NCBI RefSeq assembly: GCF_907163135.1
Contig: NZ_CAJQUA010000001.1
Coordinates: forward strand, 2,619,001 to 2,683,000
Reading direction: 5' to 3'
DNA from: Brachymonas denitrificans
GTDB lineage: Bacteria > Pseudomonadota > Gammaproteobacteria > Burkholderiales > Burkholderiaceae_C
DNA length: 64,000 nt
The notes below the pieces were generated by a model. It did not search any database, was not told the DNA's origin, and saw nothing but the letters and a program-made list of their open reading frames with translations. Below, one piece after another: positions 27,800-36,859 of the stretch (position 1 is its first letter; each line of letters opens with the position of its first letter). The position numbers were made by a program, and so were the translations under genes.

Positions 27800-28957
27800 T
27801 CAGCCCAGAATGGCATGCAGCGCCGCGATGATGCGCTCCTGCTCGCCATCGCTCATGGCCGTGAACAGCGGGATGCTGAACATGCTCTGGTAGGCCTTGT
27901 CCGCTTCCGGGAACATTTCAGGCGTGAGCTGGTAGCGGTCGCGCCAGTAGGGCTGGCGGTGCAGCGGCACATAGTGCACGCTGGTGCCGATGCCGGCATC
28001 GCTGAGCTGCTGGATCACTTCGTCGCGCGTGAGTCTGGCGTTCTCGGCCAGGCGCAGCACGAACAGGTGCCAGGAGTGCACATCGCCGGCCGGGGCGTCG
28101 GCGGGCAGGATCAGCGGCAGTTCCTTCAGCGCATCCAGATAGCGCTGCGCCAGTTGCTGGCGGCGCTGCAGGAAGGAGGGCAGGCGCTTGAGCTGCACGC
28201 GGCCCAGCGCGCCAGCCATGTCGGTCATGTTGTACTTGAAGCCGGGCGCCACGATCTCGTAATACCAGGCCGGTGTCTTGCTGGTGAAGCGGTCGAAGGC
28301 ATCGCGGTTGATGCCGTGCAGGCGCATCACCTTCATGCGCGCGGCCAGCGCCTCGTCCTTGGTGATCACCATGCCGCCTTCGCCGGTGGTCATGGTCTTG
28401 TTGGCGTAGAAGCTGAACACGGCAGCATCGCTGGGCAGTTGGCCCACCAGCGTGCCCTTCCAGGTGGTGGGCAGGGCGTGGGCGGCATCTTCCAGCACAC
28501 GCAGCTGGTATTTTTGCGCGATTGCAAAAATCCGGTCCATGTCACAGGCCAGACCGCCATAGTGCACCGGCATGATGGCCCTGGTGCGCGGCGTGATGGC
28601 GGCCTCGATCTTGCACGGGTCGATGTTGAGCGTGACCGGATCGCAATCGACCAGCACCGGATCGGCCCCCAGATAGCGGATCACCTCGGTAGTGGCGGTG
28701 AAGGTCAGCGTGGGCGCGATCACCTCGTCGCCGGGGCCGATGCCCATGGCTTCCAGCGCCAGATGCAGGCCGGCCGTGGCGGAGTTGACGGCAATGCTCT
28801 GCACGCCGCCGCCCAGGTAGTCACCAAACTCCTGTTCGAAGGCGCGCGTTTCCGGGCCGGTGGTGACCCAGCCGGAACGCATGGCATGGGCAACGGCGGC
28901 GATTTCTTCCTCGCCGATGTCGGGGCGGGCGAAGGGGATGAAGGCGGGAGTATTCAT
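27800..28957 (-). CDS. DegT/DnrJ/EryC1 sugar aminotransferase, PglE-like
   Basis: 385 residues from the ATG at 28957. PLP-family motifs are visible: [14 protein letters not shown] at the start, [11 protein letters not shown] with the PLP-binding Asp, and [12 protein letters not shown] with the Schiff-base Lys. It probably aminates the 4-keto product of the 25140 dehydratase using glutamate. Clustered with a PglF-like and a PglC-like gene in the same orientation. An upstream opening to 28990 adds non-conserved residues. Confidence 0.92.
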   Translation of the reverse strand: MNTPAFIPFARPDIGEEEIAAVAHAMRSGWVTTGPETRAFEQEFGDYLGGGVQSIAVNSATAGLHLALEAMGIGPGDEVIAPTLTFTATTEVIRYLGADPVLVDCDPVTLNIDPCKIEAAITPRTRAIMPVHYGGLACDMDRIFAIAQKYQLRVLEDAAHALPTTWKGTLVGQLPSDAAVFSFYANKTMTTGEGGMVITKDEALAARMKVMRLHGINRDAFDRFTSKTPAWYYEIVAPGFKYNMTDMAGALGRVQLKRLPSFLQRRQQLAQRYLDALKELPLILPADAPAGDVHSWHLFVLRLAENARLTRDEVIQQLSDAGIGTSVHYVPLHRQPYWRDRYQLTPEMFPEADKAYQSMFSIPLFTAMSDGEQERIIAALHAILG

Positions 28958-29054
28958 GACAGGGGGTATTGTCGCAGGTGGAGCAGTCACGCAACCGTGG
29001 CAGGACGCTCAAGCGTCAGGAGGTGGGCAGGGCGCAACAGCATGTGGAACGATA

Positions 29055-30302
29055 TCAGGAGCAACTCTCGATAAAGCGCTGCGCCAGCACCGGATAGGTG
29101 TGATTGGCCAGCACGAACTGCCGTCCCGCTTCGCCCATGCGCTCGCGGGTCGCGGCATCCAGCCGGGCCAGTTCGCGCAGTCCGGCGGCAATGGCCGGCG
29201 GATCGGCCGGTGGTACGGTAATACCGCAGCCCGCTTCAGCCACCGGATCGTTGCCGGCTTCCACCGAGTGCAGCACCACGCAGCGCGCCATCATGTAATC
29301 CATCAGCTTGTTCGGCGCGATACCGAAGCGGTAGATCGGCACGCGCTGCCAGCCGATGTAGGCGATGTCCACTTGGGCCAGAAAGGATGGGATCTGCGCC
29401 TTCGGAATCGGATCGAAGAACGCAACCTGGTCCAGCCCCAGGGCAGTGGCCTGCCGTTGCAGCGCGGCCTTTTCGTGGCCGTCGCCTACCAGCACGAAGC
29501 TGAACGGTTCATTGCGCAGCAGTTCGGCCGCCTGCAGCATCACATCGAGTGCGTTCGGGGTGCCATGCGAGCCGGCGTAGCCGACTACCGTGCGGCCAGC
29601 CGCTTTCTGCGCCACTATGTGCGCAACGATATCCTCGCGCAGCGCGGGCGCATCGCCCTGCCATTCATCGAGCGTGATGCCATTGGGCACGATGTGCAGC
29701 TTGCGCAGGTCCAGGCCGTGGCTCTGCATGTGATCGGCCACCTTGGGCAGCATGCTGACCACTACATCGGCATGTTTGTAGGCATGGTTTTCGGCAGCCT
29801 GGCACAGCATGATGAAGGGATGGCGCGGCGACATGCCGCCCAGCTCGATCGGCGACAGCGGCCACAGATCGTGCACCTCGAATACCAGCTTGCAGGGCTT
29901 GCCCGTCTTGCGCGTGAGGCGGGCGATGCGTTCGGCCACCCAGATGTCCATCGGGTAGGTGCTGCTGGCGATGACCACGTCGGGCTGGAAGGTACGCGCG
30001 ATCTGTGGCGCGTCCGTCCAGACCTGGCGCAGAAATGCCCAGATGTTCTTGACGCGGCCCAAGCCGTTGCCTGCGTAGGGCGGGGAGGGGTACCAGTGGT
30101 AATCGATGCCATCGATGATCTCGGACCAAGGGCCGGCAGCACCCGGCCGCACAGGCTGCTTCGCCCGCACATGGCTGTAATCCGCCGCCACCATGCGCAC
30201 CTGATGCCCCGCTTGCACCCATTCGCGGGCCAGGTAGTAGGGGCGGTATTCCATGCCGTGCAGCGGGCTGCCGGCGTAGTGGTTGAGATAGAGAATGTTC
30301 AT
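29055..30302 (-). CDS. Glycosyltransferase family 4, WbuB-like
   Basis: 415 residues from the ATG at 30302, starting MNILYLNHYAGSPLHGMEYRPYYLARE, which is the opening typical of WbuB-type (L-fucosamine) transferases. The GT4 donor region appears as VVGYAGSHGTPNALDVML and APNKLMDYMMARCVVLHSVEAGNDPV. The start overlaps the stop of the gene at 30299 by 4 bases (ATGA). Sugar specificity is a guess; the gene adds a sugar to a lipid-linked intermediate at the cytoplasmic face. Confidence 0.88.
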   Translation of the reverse strand: MNILYLNHYAGSPLHGMEYRPYYLAREWVQAGHQVRMVAADYSHVRAKQPVRPGAAGPWSEIIDGIDYHWYPSPPYAGNGLGRVKNIWAFLRQVWTDAPQIARTFQPDVVIASSTYPMDIWVAERIARLTRKTGKPCKLVFEVHDLWPLSPIELGGMSPRHPFIMLCQAAENHAYKHADVVVSMLPKVADHMQSHGLDLRKLHIVPNGITLDEWQGDAPALREDIVAHIVAQKAAGRTVVGYAGSHGTPNALDVMLQAAELLRNEPFSFVLVGDGHEKAALQRQATALGLDQVAFFDPIPKAQIPSFLAQVDIAYIGWQRVPIYRFGIAPNKLMDYMMARCVVLHSVEAGNDPVAEAGCGITVPPADPPAIAAGLRELARLDAATRERMGEAGRQFVLANHTYPVLAQRFIESCS

Positions 30303-31435
30303 GACAAGCGTTGCAGTGTCAGCACCAGACGCTCCACTGCAGGGGGAAACAGGCCGTGGTCGTGCACCCACTGGCGGTTGTTTTCGGCGATGACGTCGGC
30401 CCGCTCCAGCAGAAGGGGCAGCATGGCCGCGCTACGGGTGCCCAGCTCGGCACTGCCGACGCGTTCGGGCACGATCCAGCCATTGTCGCCATCGCGCACC
30501 AGCTCGTGGTTGGCCGGCAGATCACTCAGAAGCGGAACGCAGCCGTGCGCCATGGCCTCCAATACCGACACGGCCACCGAGTCGCTCTGCGGCTGGCTGA
30601 TGTACCACTGCGCCTGATCGTATTGCAGCGCCTGCTCGGCAGCGCTCAGTCGGCCGACGAAGCGGATGCGCTGCTGCAGCCCTTCCTGCTGCACCCAGCG
30701 CTCCATGCCGGCGCGCTCGCTGCCGTCATTGGCGACCATCAGTTGTGCCTCGGGCTGCCAGGCGGCGATGCTGCGGAACAGCTCCAGCACGCGGAAGGGC
30801 CGGTAGATCGGCTCCAGGCCGCGGTTGGCATAAAACAGCCAAGGCTGTTTGAGACTGCCCGGCGCGGGCGGCAATGCATCCAGCCCGAACGGAAAAGTCA
30901 ACACCTCGCGCGCGCCCAACTGCTGCATCACCGCCGTCATGTGCTGCGAATCGCTGGTGCACAGCGTGGCATGGCGCAGAATGGCCTGCGTCAGCCGGCG
31001 ATACAGCTTGCTGCGCTGCGGCGTCACCAGAATGTCGCTGCCCCAAGCCGAGGCCAGCACGCGCCCGCGCAGATGCCAGAGGCGATGCGCCAGCAGCACC
31101 AGCGTGCCGTGCGAGGTGAGGTAGTGCGGGTTGATCCAGTCGGCGTCGATGCGGCTCAGCCAGCGCGCCACGACGGGCAGCTTGCGCAGCAGCGCGATAT
31201 TGCCGCCGCCGTGCGCCGGATCGGTGTTCAGGGCCAGGCGGCGTCCGGCGGGCACCAGGGCTTCCAGTTCGGGCGCGAAGCCGCGGCTGGAGCAGACCCA
31301 CAGCTCCACCAGAGGCGCCAGTGCACGTGCCCACTTGAGCAGGTGCGGGCTGTTGCCGTCGCCCACCAGCGCGTAGCGCAGGGGCGCTTGTTCAGTGGGA
31401 GGAGCTGGCAGGGAAGAGAGAGAGCCTTCAGTCAT
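30299..31435 (-). CDS. Glycosyltransferase (GT-B fold)
   Basis: 378 residues from the ATG at 31435. N-terminal half: GDGNSPHLLKWARALAP and WINPHYLTSHG; C-terminal half has the GT4-like donor site (PQSDSVAVSVLEAMAHGCVPLLSDLPANHELV, with the EAMA Glu). It belongs to the polysaccharide operon and is translationally coupled to the following transferase. The 9-bp array at 31471 lies only 36 bases upstream of its start, in the likely leader. Confidence 0.85.
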   Translation of the reverse strand: MTEGSLSSLPAPPTEQAPLRYALVGDGNSPHLLKWARALAPLVELWVCSSRGFAPELEALVPAGRRLALNTDPAHGGGNIALLRKLPVVARWLSRIDADWINPHYLTSHGTLVLLAHRLWHLRGRVLASAWGSDILVTPQRSKLYRRLTQAILRHATLCTSDSQHMTAVMQQLGAREVLTFPFGLDALPPAPGSLKQPWLFYANRGLEPIYRPFRVLELFRSIAAWQPEAQLMVANDGSERAGMERWVQQEGLQQRIRFVGRLSAAEQALQYDQAQWYISQPQSDSVAVSVLEAMAHGCVPLLSDLPANHELVRDGDNGWIVPERVGSAELGTRSAAMLPLLLERADVIAENNRQWVHDHGLFPPAVERLVLTLQRLS

Positions 31436-31470
31436 GGCGAGGCGAGTGTACCGCGCAGAGCGGATAGCAT

Positions 31471-31533
31471 GGCTTGCGGGGCTTGCGGGGCTTGCGGGGC
31501 TTGCGGGGCTTGCGGGGCTTGCGGGGTTTGCGT
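31471..31533. repeat. 9-bp tandem array (GGCTTGCGG, six perfect copies plus one degenerate)
   Basis: Six perfect head-to-tail copies of GGCTTGCGG (31471-31524) and a mutated seventh. It lies in the 175-base gap between the acetyltransferase stop and the glycosyltransferase start, close enough to the latter to sit in its leader. One reading frame crosses it as a Pro-Ala-Ser repeat, but the glycosyltransferase core does not need it. Confidence 0.95.
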
Positions 31534-31610
31534 CTGGCAGGCATTGGGCCAATAGGCCTGGAAGATCCAAACAGTGGCCACGGCGCGTATGGGGTAGGGC
31601 ATGCGAGGCC

Positions 31611-32234
31611 TTAGTCGCGAGGCAGGGCGCCGGCCCAGCTCTCGTAAGCCGCCCGGTATTCGGGATGTGATGCCAGCCAGCGCGCATCCTGCGAGCGCGT
31701 GTCGCCTACCACCTGAGCGGGGTTGCCCGCCAGCACCGCAAAGTCCCCGAACGTGCCGCGTACGCGACTGCCAGCCGCCACCAGGCAGCCCTTGCCCAGC
31801 GTCGTCCCTGCCTCGATCACGCTGTGCGGACCGATAAAGCAATGCGCCCCAATCGCAATCGGTGCCCGGATATCACTCGGCTGGCTGCCATCGGCTGCCG
31901 CTTCTGGTGCGCCGGACAGCCGCGCCGCCACCCGCACGCTGCGATGCGTGCTGTGGCTGACGATGCTAATGAAATTTGTCACCTGCGTGCCGCGCCCGAT
32001 GCGCACGCCGTTGCTGGCCTCAATGAAATTGAAATGGCCGATGAACACGTCATCGTCCAGTTCCAGCCGGTCTTCGTGCTCGATGCAGGTGCTGGGCGAA
32101 ATGCGCGTCAGCGGCAGCGCACGGCTCTGCTGCATTTCACCGAACAGCATGCGGAAAAACAGCGCATGCCACGCACGGCGGCGCAGCCGGTTGAAGGCAG
32201 CGCGCAGGCGGAGCGAAGGGCTGGGGCTGGACAT
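31611..32234 (-). CDS. Left-handed beta-helix acyltransferase (WbbJ/NeuD-like)
   Basis: 207 residues. Hexapeptide-type repeats run from about residue 50 (HEDRLELDDDVFIGHFNFIEASNGVRIGRG) through IGAHCFIGPHSVIEAGTTLGKGCLVAAGSRV, ending in VLAGNPAQVVGD, the usual close of acetyltransferases in this group. It probably acetylates a sugar of the polysaccharide or its precursor. It lies between the flippase and the glycosyltransferase genes on the same strand. Confidence 0.85.
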   Translation of the reverse strand: MSSPSPSLRLRAAFNRLRRRAWHALFFRMLFGEMQQSRALPLTRISPSTCIEHEDRLELDDDVFIGHFNFIEASNGVRIGRGTQVTNFISIVSHSTHRSVRVAARLSGAPEAAADGSQPSDIRAPIAIGAHCFIGPHSVIEAGTTLGKGCLVAAGSRVRGTFGDFAVLAGNPAQVVGDTRSQDARWLASHPEYRAAYESWAGALPRD

Positions 32235-32372
32235 AAGGGGCTATTGTCGGTGATCTGGAGCGCTCATCTGGACTGAAGCATCTCGATGCACGTCGTTTTC
32301 AGTGATTCGGCGGCGCTGCTCTGCAGCATGTCAAGGCGTGCCTGTTGTATTGGCCGACAACGCTGTGCCGTT

Positions 32373-33716
32373 TCATGGCATCTCCTCCACCAGTTCCTTC
32401 ACCCCGGGCTCGGCCGGATCCTGCGGCTCCGGCTCCGGAATCGCCGGCCAGAACGCCAGCCGCCAGAAATAGATGCCGAAATACAGCACCATCGCCGCAG
32501 ACACGGCCCAGGCTCCGGCGATCAGCCCGCCAAGGCGCAGCCCCAGCGCCAGCGCCAGCACAAACGCCAGCTGTCCCACCAGCGCCCAGCGGAAGGCCCA
32601 GCGCTGCGCTTTCCAGGCCATGGTCACCACCGCCAGCGGCGCAGCCACGAAATGGGCCGCGATATATGGTGCCAGCGCGCGTGCCAGTTCGCCGGCGTCG
32701 CGCCACTGCTCGCCAAACACCAGGTGGAACAGCCACGGCCCGGCAATCATCAGCACGGCCATCAGACTCAAGGCCACCGCCCCCAGCAGCAGCATGATCT
32801 GCCGCACGGCGCGCTGCGCATCGGCCGGCCGGGCGTTGGCCAGACGCGGATACAGCGCCTGCGACACGGCACTGCCCACCAGCGTGGCCGGCGCCTTCAG
32901 GTAGCGCAAGGCCAGCCCCCAGAAACCGGCGGCAGCCTCTCCGGACCAGGCAATCAGCAAGGCCACGGCCAGCGCATCCTGCAGCGTACCGAGAAAGGCG
33001 TGCGGGGTATTCAGCAGAGGGAAATCGCGGTATTTGGACGCAACACGGCGGAGGTCATCCGCTTGTATGGCATCGTTCGTCAACGGAAGATCCGGCTTGT
33101 CTTTGGGCAGCAACGGCAGCACGCCACGCCACCCAGCCGCAGGAGCAGGGCGCAGCAGCACCAGGCTGGCGATCATCGCCGCAGCGATCGGAGCGGCCAC
33201 CAGCGCCCAGGCCGATGCGCTGCCCGCAGGCGAACGCGCCTGCCACCACAGCGCGGCCCCCAGCAGCACCTGCAGCACCGCCGTGCCGCCATACTGCAGC
33301 ACCCGGCTGATCGCCAGCGCCCGGAAGCGCTGCGCCCGGTTGCTCCACATCGTCAGCAACTGCAGCAATCCCGCTGCCACCACCGCCAGCGGCAGCAGCC
33401 CGGGCAGCGGCAGATACCCCCAGCGATGCAGCGCCCACGCCAGCGGCAGGCTCAGCAGCAGCACGGCCAGCAAAATGCGCAGGCTCAGCGCCAGCAGACT
33501 GTCCGCCTCACGCGCCTCCCGCGCCATCGGCAGGGCGAACTCGTACCGCGCGCAGGCCACCACCGCCACGGTCGCGGCGATGGTGCTGAAACTGGTAAAC
33601 ACGCCGAACGCTTCCGGCGTAAACAGGCGCGTGATGACGGGCCCCAGCAGCAGGGGGATCAGCTGTGCCAGCGCACCGCCGGCGAGCAGCGTGAGGGTAG
33701 AGCGCAGCAGGCTCAT
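32373..33716 (-). CDS. Polysaccharide flippase (Wzx/MOP family), copy 1
   Basis: 447 residues from the ATG at 33716, hydrophobic through most of its length with about 12 membrane segments; the opening LTLLAGGALAQLIPLLLGPVITRLFTPEAFGVF is a family hallmark. It would move a lipid-linked repeat across the inner membrane. An inserted hydrophilic loop near residues 200-230 reads KDKPDLPLTNDAIQADDLRR. A start at 33791 is possible but unconserved. A second flippase lies at 49051 in the AT-rich island. Confidence 0.87.
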   Translation of the reverse strand: MSLLRSTLTLLAGGALAQLIPLLLGPVITRLFTPEAFGVFTSFSTIAATVAVVACARYEFALPMAREAREADSLLALSLRILLAVLLLSLPLAWALHRWGYLPLPGLLPLAVVAAGLLQLLTMWSNRAQRFRALAISRVLQYGGTAVLQVLLGAALWWQARSPAGSASAWALVAAPIAAAMIASLVLLRPAPAAGWRGVLPLLPKDKPDLPLTNDAIQADDLRRVASKYRDFPLLNTPHAFLGTLQDALAVALLIAWSGEAAAGFWGLALRYLKAPATLVGSAVSQALYPRLANARPADAQRAVRQIMLLLGAVALSLMAVLMIAGPWLFHLVFGEQWRDAGELARALAPYIAAHFVAAPLAVVTMAWKAQRWAFRWALVGQLAFVLALALGLRLGGLIAGAWAVSAAMVLYFGIYFWRLAFWPAIPEPEPQDPAEPGVKELVEEMP

Positions 33717-33798
33717 GGGGCTTTGCGTGGTGGCGCCGCGGCGAACGGCCTGCTTGCGTTCGAGACGTCGTTCAGGTCCATGACAGGGCAATCCACCG

Positions 33799-34893
33799 TC
33801 ACTTGGCAGCCGCCTGCCTCAGCGCCTGCATCACCGCCTCCTGCTGCGCCAGCGTCAGGTCTGCGCTCATCGGCAGGCTCATCACTTCCGCGGCAAGGCG
33901 GTCCGCCACCGGAGTGGGGCGCTCGCACAGGCCGGCGTAGGCCGGCTGGCGGTTCATCGGTACGGGGTAGTGCACGGCCGTCGGAACGCCGGCAGCCTTC
34001 AGGCGCTCTTGAATCTGATCGCGGTTGGGCACACGCACCGTGTACTGCCCGAACACGCTGTTGCGGTCCGCGCGCTGGTGCACGCGCGCAATGCCGGCCG
34101 CGTCGCACGCGGCGTTGTACAGCTGTCCGCGCACCAGGCGCTCCTGCAGCTCCCAGTCAAAGCGCTCCAGCTTGGCCAGCACGATGGCGCACTGCAGCGT
34201 GTCCATGCGCCCGCCCACGCCCACGCGGGTGTGCGTGTAGCGCTTGCTTTGGCCGTGGATGCGAATCTCGCGGCAGGCCTGCGCCAGCGCGTCATCATTG
34301 GTAAAAATCGCGCCGCCGTCGCCATAGCAGCCCAGCGGCTTGCTCGGGAAAAAGCTGGTGCAGCCGAAGGTGCTCAGGTTGCAGCTCTGGCGATCGCGGT
34401 AGATGGCGCCGAAACTCTGCGCTGCATCCTCGATCACCGGCAGCTTGCCATGGCGCGCCGCGATGGCGTTGATGGCGTCCATGTCAGGCACCTGCCCGTA
34501 CAAGCTCACCGGCATGATGGCGCGCGTGCGCGGCGTGATGGCGGCCTCGATCTGCGTGGCGTCGATCAGGCCGGTGTCTTCCTCCACATCCACCCACACC
34601 GGGATCCCTCCCAACAGCAGAATCACCTCGGCCGTGGCGGCAAAGGTGAACGGCGTGGTGATCACCTCGTCGCCCGGCTTCAGGCCGAGCGCCATCAGGC
34701 TGATCAGCAGCGCTTCGGTGCCGCTGGATACCGTAATGCAATGCCTGGCGCCCGTGCGCTCGGCCAGCGCGGCTTCCAGTTCTGCCACTTCGGGCCCCAT
34801 GATGTACTGGCCATGGTCCAGCACGCGCTGCATGCGTTCGGCGACGCGGTCTTTCAGCGCGGCGTATTGGGTCTTGAGGTCGATGAAATCCAT
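33799..34893 (-). CDS. WbpE-like aminotransferase (UDP-3-keto-GlcNAcA aminotransferase)
   Basis: 364 residues from MDFIDLKTQYAALKDRV, which aligns with the start of P. aeruginosa WbpE; an ATG at 34917 directly after the zeta-like stop is an alternative with a GAGG site. The PLP Asp is in VIEDAAQSFGA and the Schiff-base Lys in TSFFPSKPLGCYGDGGA; LPMSADLTLAQQ ends the family pattern. WbpE aminates C3 of the keto sugar made by WbpB before WbpD acetylates it, giving UDP-2,3-diacetamido-glucuronate. It is separated from its partner wbpD by a toxin-like pair. Confidence 0.92.
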   Translation of the reverse strand: MDFIDLKTQYAALKDRVAERMQRVLDHGQYIMGPEVAELEAALAERTGARHCITVSSGTEALLISLMALGLKPGDEVITTPFTFAATAEVILLLGGIPVWVDVEEDTGLIDATQIEAAITPRTRAIMPVSLYGQVPDMDAINAIAARHGKLPVIEDAAQSFGAIYRDRQSCNLSTFGCTSFFPSKPLGCYGDGGAIFTNDDALAQACREIRIHGQSKRYTHTRVGVGGRMDTLQCAIVLAKLERFDWELQERLVRGQLYNAACDAAGIARVHQRADRNSVFGQYTVRVPNRDQIQERLKAAGVPTAVHYPVPMNRQPAYAGLCERPTPVADRLAAEVMSLPMSADLTLAQQEAVMQALRQAAAK

Positions 34894-34917
34894 TTTGATC
34901 AATTGTGGGTGGTGCAT

Positions 34918-35508
34918 TCATGCCTCGGAAGCATGGAGATCCAAGGCGGACCTGATCCATTCAGGCACCGGCTTATCCAACTCAGAAAAAGCACTGTCTG
35001 CGTACACGACATACGGGTGCATGGGCTTGCTCCAGTTGTCGTAGATGAATGCAATGTCGACGAGCGGCAGAACCTTTGGCAAGTTTTTGAGGCTTTCCGT
35101 GTAGCGTCGACGAACCACGTCTGGATCAATGAAGTGCAATCCGCGTTCGGCGCGCTCGCGAACCCGTTCAATATTGCACTGGGGGTCAGGCAACCCAACG
35201 TAGTGCAATTCGATCCAGTAGCCGGCATCCCTGGCTTCCTTGATCCGGTGCAGGATGGTAATTCCGGAAAGCGTGGTTTCAAGCGAAAAGCTTTTGCGGC
35301 TTGCAACGACCTTGCGAAAGCGCCTTAGTGTCTCTTTTGCAGCCTGGATATCAACGGAGCGGGGATTCCGGGGCTCAATTTCGCGCGCAACGGCATCGGG
35401 ATCGAGATGCAGCATGTCTGGATACGTATCCTGCTGCCGCTCCCGCATGGTAGATTTGCCGGCGCCGTTAGCACCGGAGTAGAACACCGCGAGGGGAGGC
35501 TGTTTCAT
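34918..35508 (-). CDS. Zeta-toxin-like P-loop kinase
   Basis: 196 residues. Walker A is GANGAGKST (residues 12-20), followed by LHLDPDAVAREI and SFSLETTLSG, as in zeta/AAA_33 toxins that phosphorylate UDP-N-acetylglucosamine. Arg-rich RVRERAERGLHFIDPDVVRRRY fits the family. It overlaps a 66-residue upstream gene by 4 bases and ends directly before the wbpE-like gene. Base use is less GC-rich than its neighbours, which suggests later insertion. A plain nucleotide kinase role is possible. Confidence 0.8.
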   Translation of the reverse strand: MKQPPLAVFYSGANGAGKSTMRERQQDTYPDMLHLDPDAVAREIEPRNPRSVDIQAAKETLRRFRKVVASRKSFSLETTLSGITILHRIKEARDAGYWIELHYVGLPDPQCNIERVRERAERGLHFIDPDVVRRRYTESLKNLPKVLPLVDIAFIYDNWSKPMHPYVVYADSAFSELDKPVPEWIRSALDLHASEA

Positions 35509-35705
35509 TGCGTGCGCATTTTGCGCAGGACGACACTCCGGCCATCAGGATAGTGACGCACGATTTGCCCATTCGCATCCGGCTCCACGATGGAGTGATG
35601 CTTGCGATACTCCGCAAAATACGCCTCTGATCGCTGAGCTGTTTGCAGCGCGCGTGCAACAGCTTGCAAAGCCAGATGCTGCGGTGAAGTTGGATGGGCT
35701 TTCAT
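35505..35705 (-). CDS. Small protein, possible antitoxin of the zeta-like toxin
   Basis: 66 residues starting MKAHPTSPQHLALQAVARAL and ending HYPDGRSVVLRKMRTQ. I do not recognise the family. The stop overlaps the zeta-like start by 4 bases (ATGA), which indicates coupled translation and fits the antitoxin-first order of many toxin-antitoxin pairs. The first half is helical and Ala/Gln-rich. A slightly longer start (MPWQLQESHES) is possible. Confidence 0.6.
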   Translation of the reverse strand: MKAHPTSPQHLALQAVARALQTAQRSEAYFAEYRKHHSIVEPDANGQIVRHYPDGRSVVLRKMRTQ

Positions 35706-35767
35706 GGACTCGTGTGACTCTTGCAATTGCCAAGGCATTGTAAAGCTCAGGGGTGCATCCCGCCAGC

Positions 35768-36361
35768 TTACGGTCTTTCCTGTAGTGTCACAGTGCGCCC
35801 GGCCAGCAGATACCGCTCGCCTGTATGCGGGCAAACCGCCTCTTTTTCGCCTTCCAGCGGCAACTCCAGCCGCTCCCCAAACCGGCTCATCCAGCCGATC
35901 TGCCGCGCCGGCACGCCCACCACCAGCGCAAAATCCGGCACGTCCTTCTGCACCACGGCCCCGGCACCGACAAAGGCGTAGCGCCCCACCGTGCTGCCAC
36001 ACACGATGGTGGCATTGGCGCCAATCGTGGCGCCCTGTTTCACCAGCGTACGCCGGTATTCGTCCTTGCGCGTCACGGCCGAGCGCGGGTTGTACACATT
36101 GGTAAACACCATGCTCGGCCCGCAGAACACGTCATCCTCCAGCGTCACGGCGTCATACACGCTCACGTTGTTCTGAATCTTGACGTTGTTGCCGATCACC
36201 ACATCGTTGCCGACAAACACGTTCTGCCCCAACGAGCAGCGCTCGCCAATCCGCGCGCCGGCGCAGACATGCACCCAGTGCCAGATGCGGGTGCCAGCGC
36301 CGATGCGGGCGCCTTCGTCGACGATGGCGGTGGGATGGATGGAGAAGGATAGGGACACCAT
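35768..36361 (-). CDS. WbpD-like UDP-3-amino-sugar N-acetyltransferase
   Basis: 197 residues of left-handed beta-helix repeats: [61 protein letters not shown] and the family signature [17 protein letters not shown], then [12 protein letters not shown]. WbpD acetylates the 3-amino group formed by WbpE. The C-terminal CPHTGERY segment is also typical. Upstream on the same strand is a PIN/ImmA module that parts it from the wbpB-like gene. Confidence 0.93.
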   Translation of the reverse strand: MVSLSFSIHPTAIVDEGARIGAGTRIWHWVHVCAGARIGERCSLGQNVFVGNDVVIGNNVKIQNNVSVYDAVTLEDDVFCGPSMVFTNVYNPRSAVTRKDEYRRTLVKQGATIGANATIVCGSTVGRYAFVGAGAVVQKDVPDFALVVGVPARQIGWMSRFGERLELPLEGEKEAVCPHTGERYLLAGRTVTLQERP

Positions 36362-36367
36362 GGATCC

Positions 36368-36859
36368 TCAAGATTGTGATTCGTAAGCTGCCAGTTGTCT
36401 TTCGGACTCAGCCCAGGGCAAGCGTCTGCCCTGGTCGCGCATTTTCTGCAGCGCGGCGCGGGCCACCTGCGCCGTAATGCGTTGTTGATGCACCATTTCC
36501 ATCAGCAACCAAACACTTCCCTTTACCTCGACTGACTCTGTCTCCGCGGCTTTCCGTAACGCCCTGTCGCCGGTCAGAAGGGGGCAGCCATGCTTGCGTG
36601 CCAGAATCAGAGCAAACAGATCGTTGCGACTAGGGACACGATATGCCTTGCCAAGCGATAGCACCTTGCTGATGTCTTCAGCGTCCATGGTATGTATCAG
36701 CAGACCCAAGTGAGGCAAATCGCTTTGCATTGCCTCCAGCTCTTCATGGTAGAGAATATCCGGAACTGCGAATGTGCAGTCCAGGCTGAAGATGGGGAGC
36801 AACAGTCCACCAGCCTCCATGTCAATCAGGATGTTCGCGTCACTAATCAAGAGCAGCAT
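36368..36859 (-). CDS. PIN-domain-like protein, possible toxin
   Basis: 163 residues from the ATG at 36859, which has AAGG six bases upstream; another ATG at 36865 is possible. The N-terminal LLLISDANILIDME and the later CPLLTGDRALRKAA carry the acidic residues of PIN ribonucleases, and the whole resembles DUF3368-type proteins. The start lies inside the last codons of the upstream ImmA/IrrE gene (about 17-base overlap), so the two form one unit. Less GC-rich than the flanking wbp genes. Confidence 0.7.
   Translation of the reverse strand: MLLLISDANILIDMEAGGLLLPIFSLDCTFAVPDILYHEELEAMQSDLPHLGLLIHTMDAEDISKVLSLGKAYRVPSRNDLFALILARKHGCPLLTGDRALRKAAETESVEVKGSVWLLMEMVHQQRITAQVARAALQKMRDQGRRLPWAESERQLAAYESQS

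Noticed and set aside
31471-31533. CRISPR-like array
   Set aside because: Units are 9 bp, contiguous and without spacers, and no cas genes are near. The same applies to the arrays at 12073 and 16582.
32299-34304. Long plus-strand frame over the flippase and aminotransferase genes
   Set aside because: Antisense to genes with clear family motifs; the translation is Gln/Arg/His-rich with no domain.
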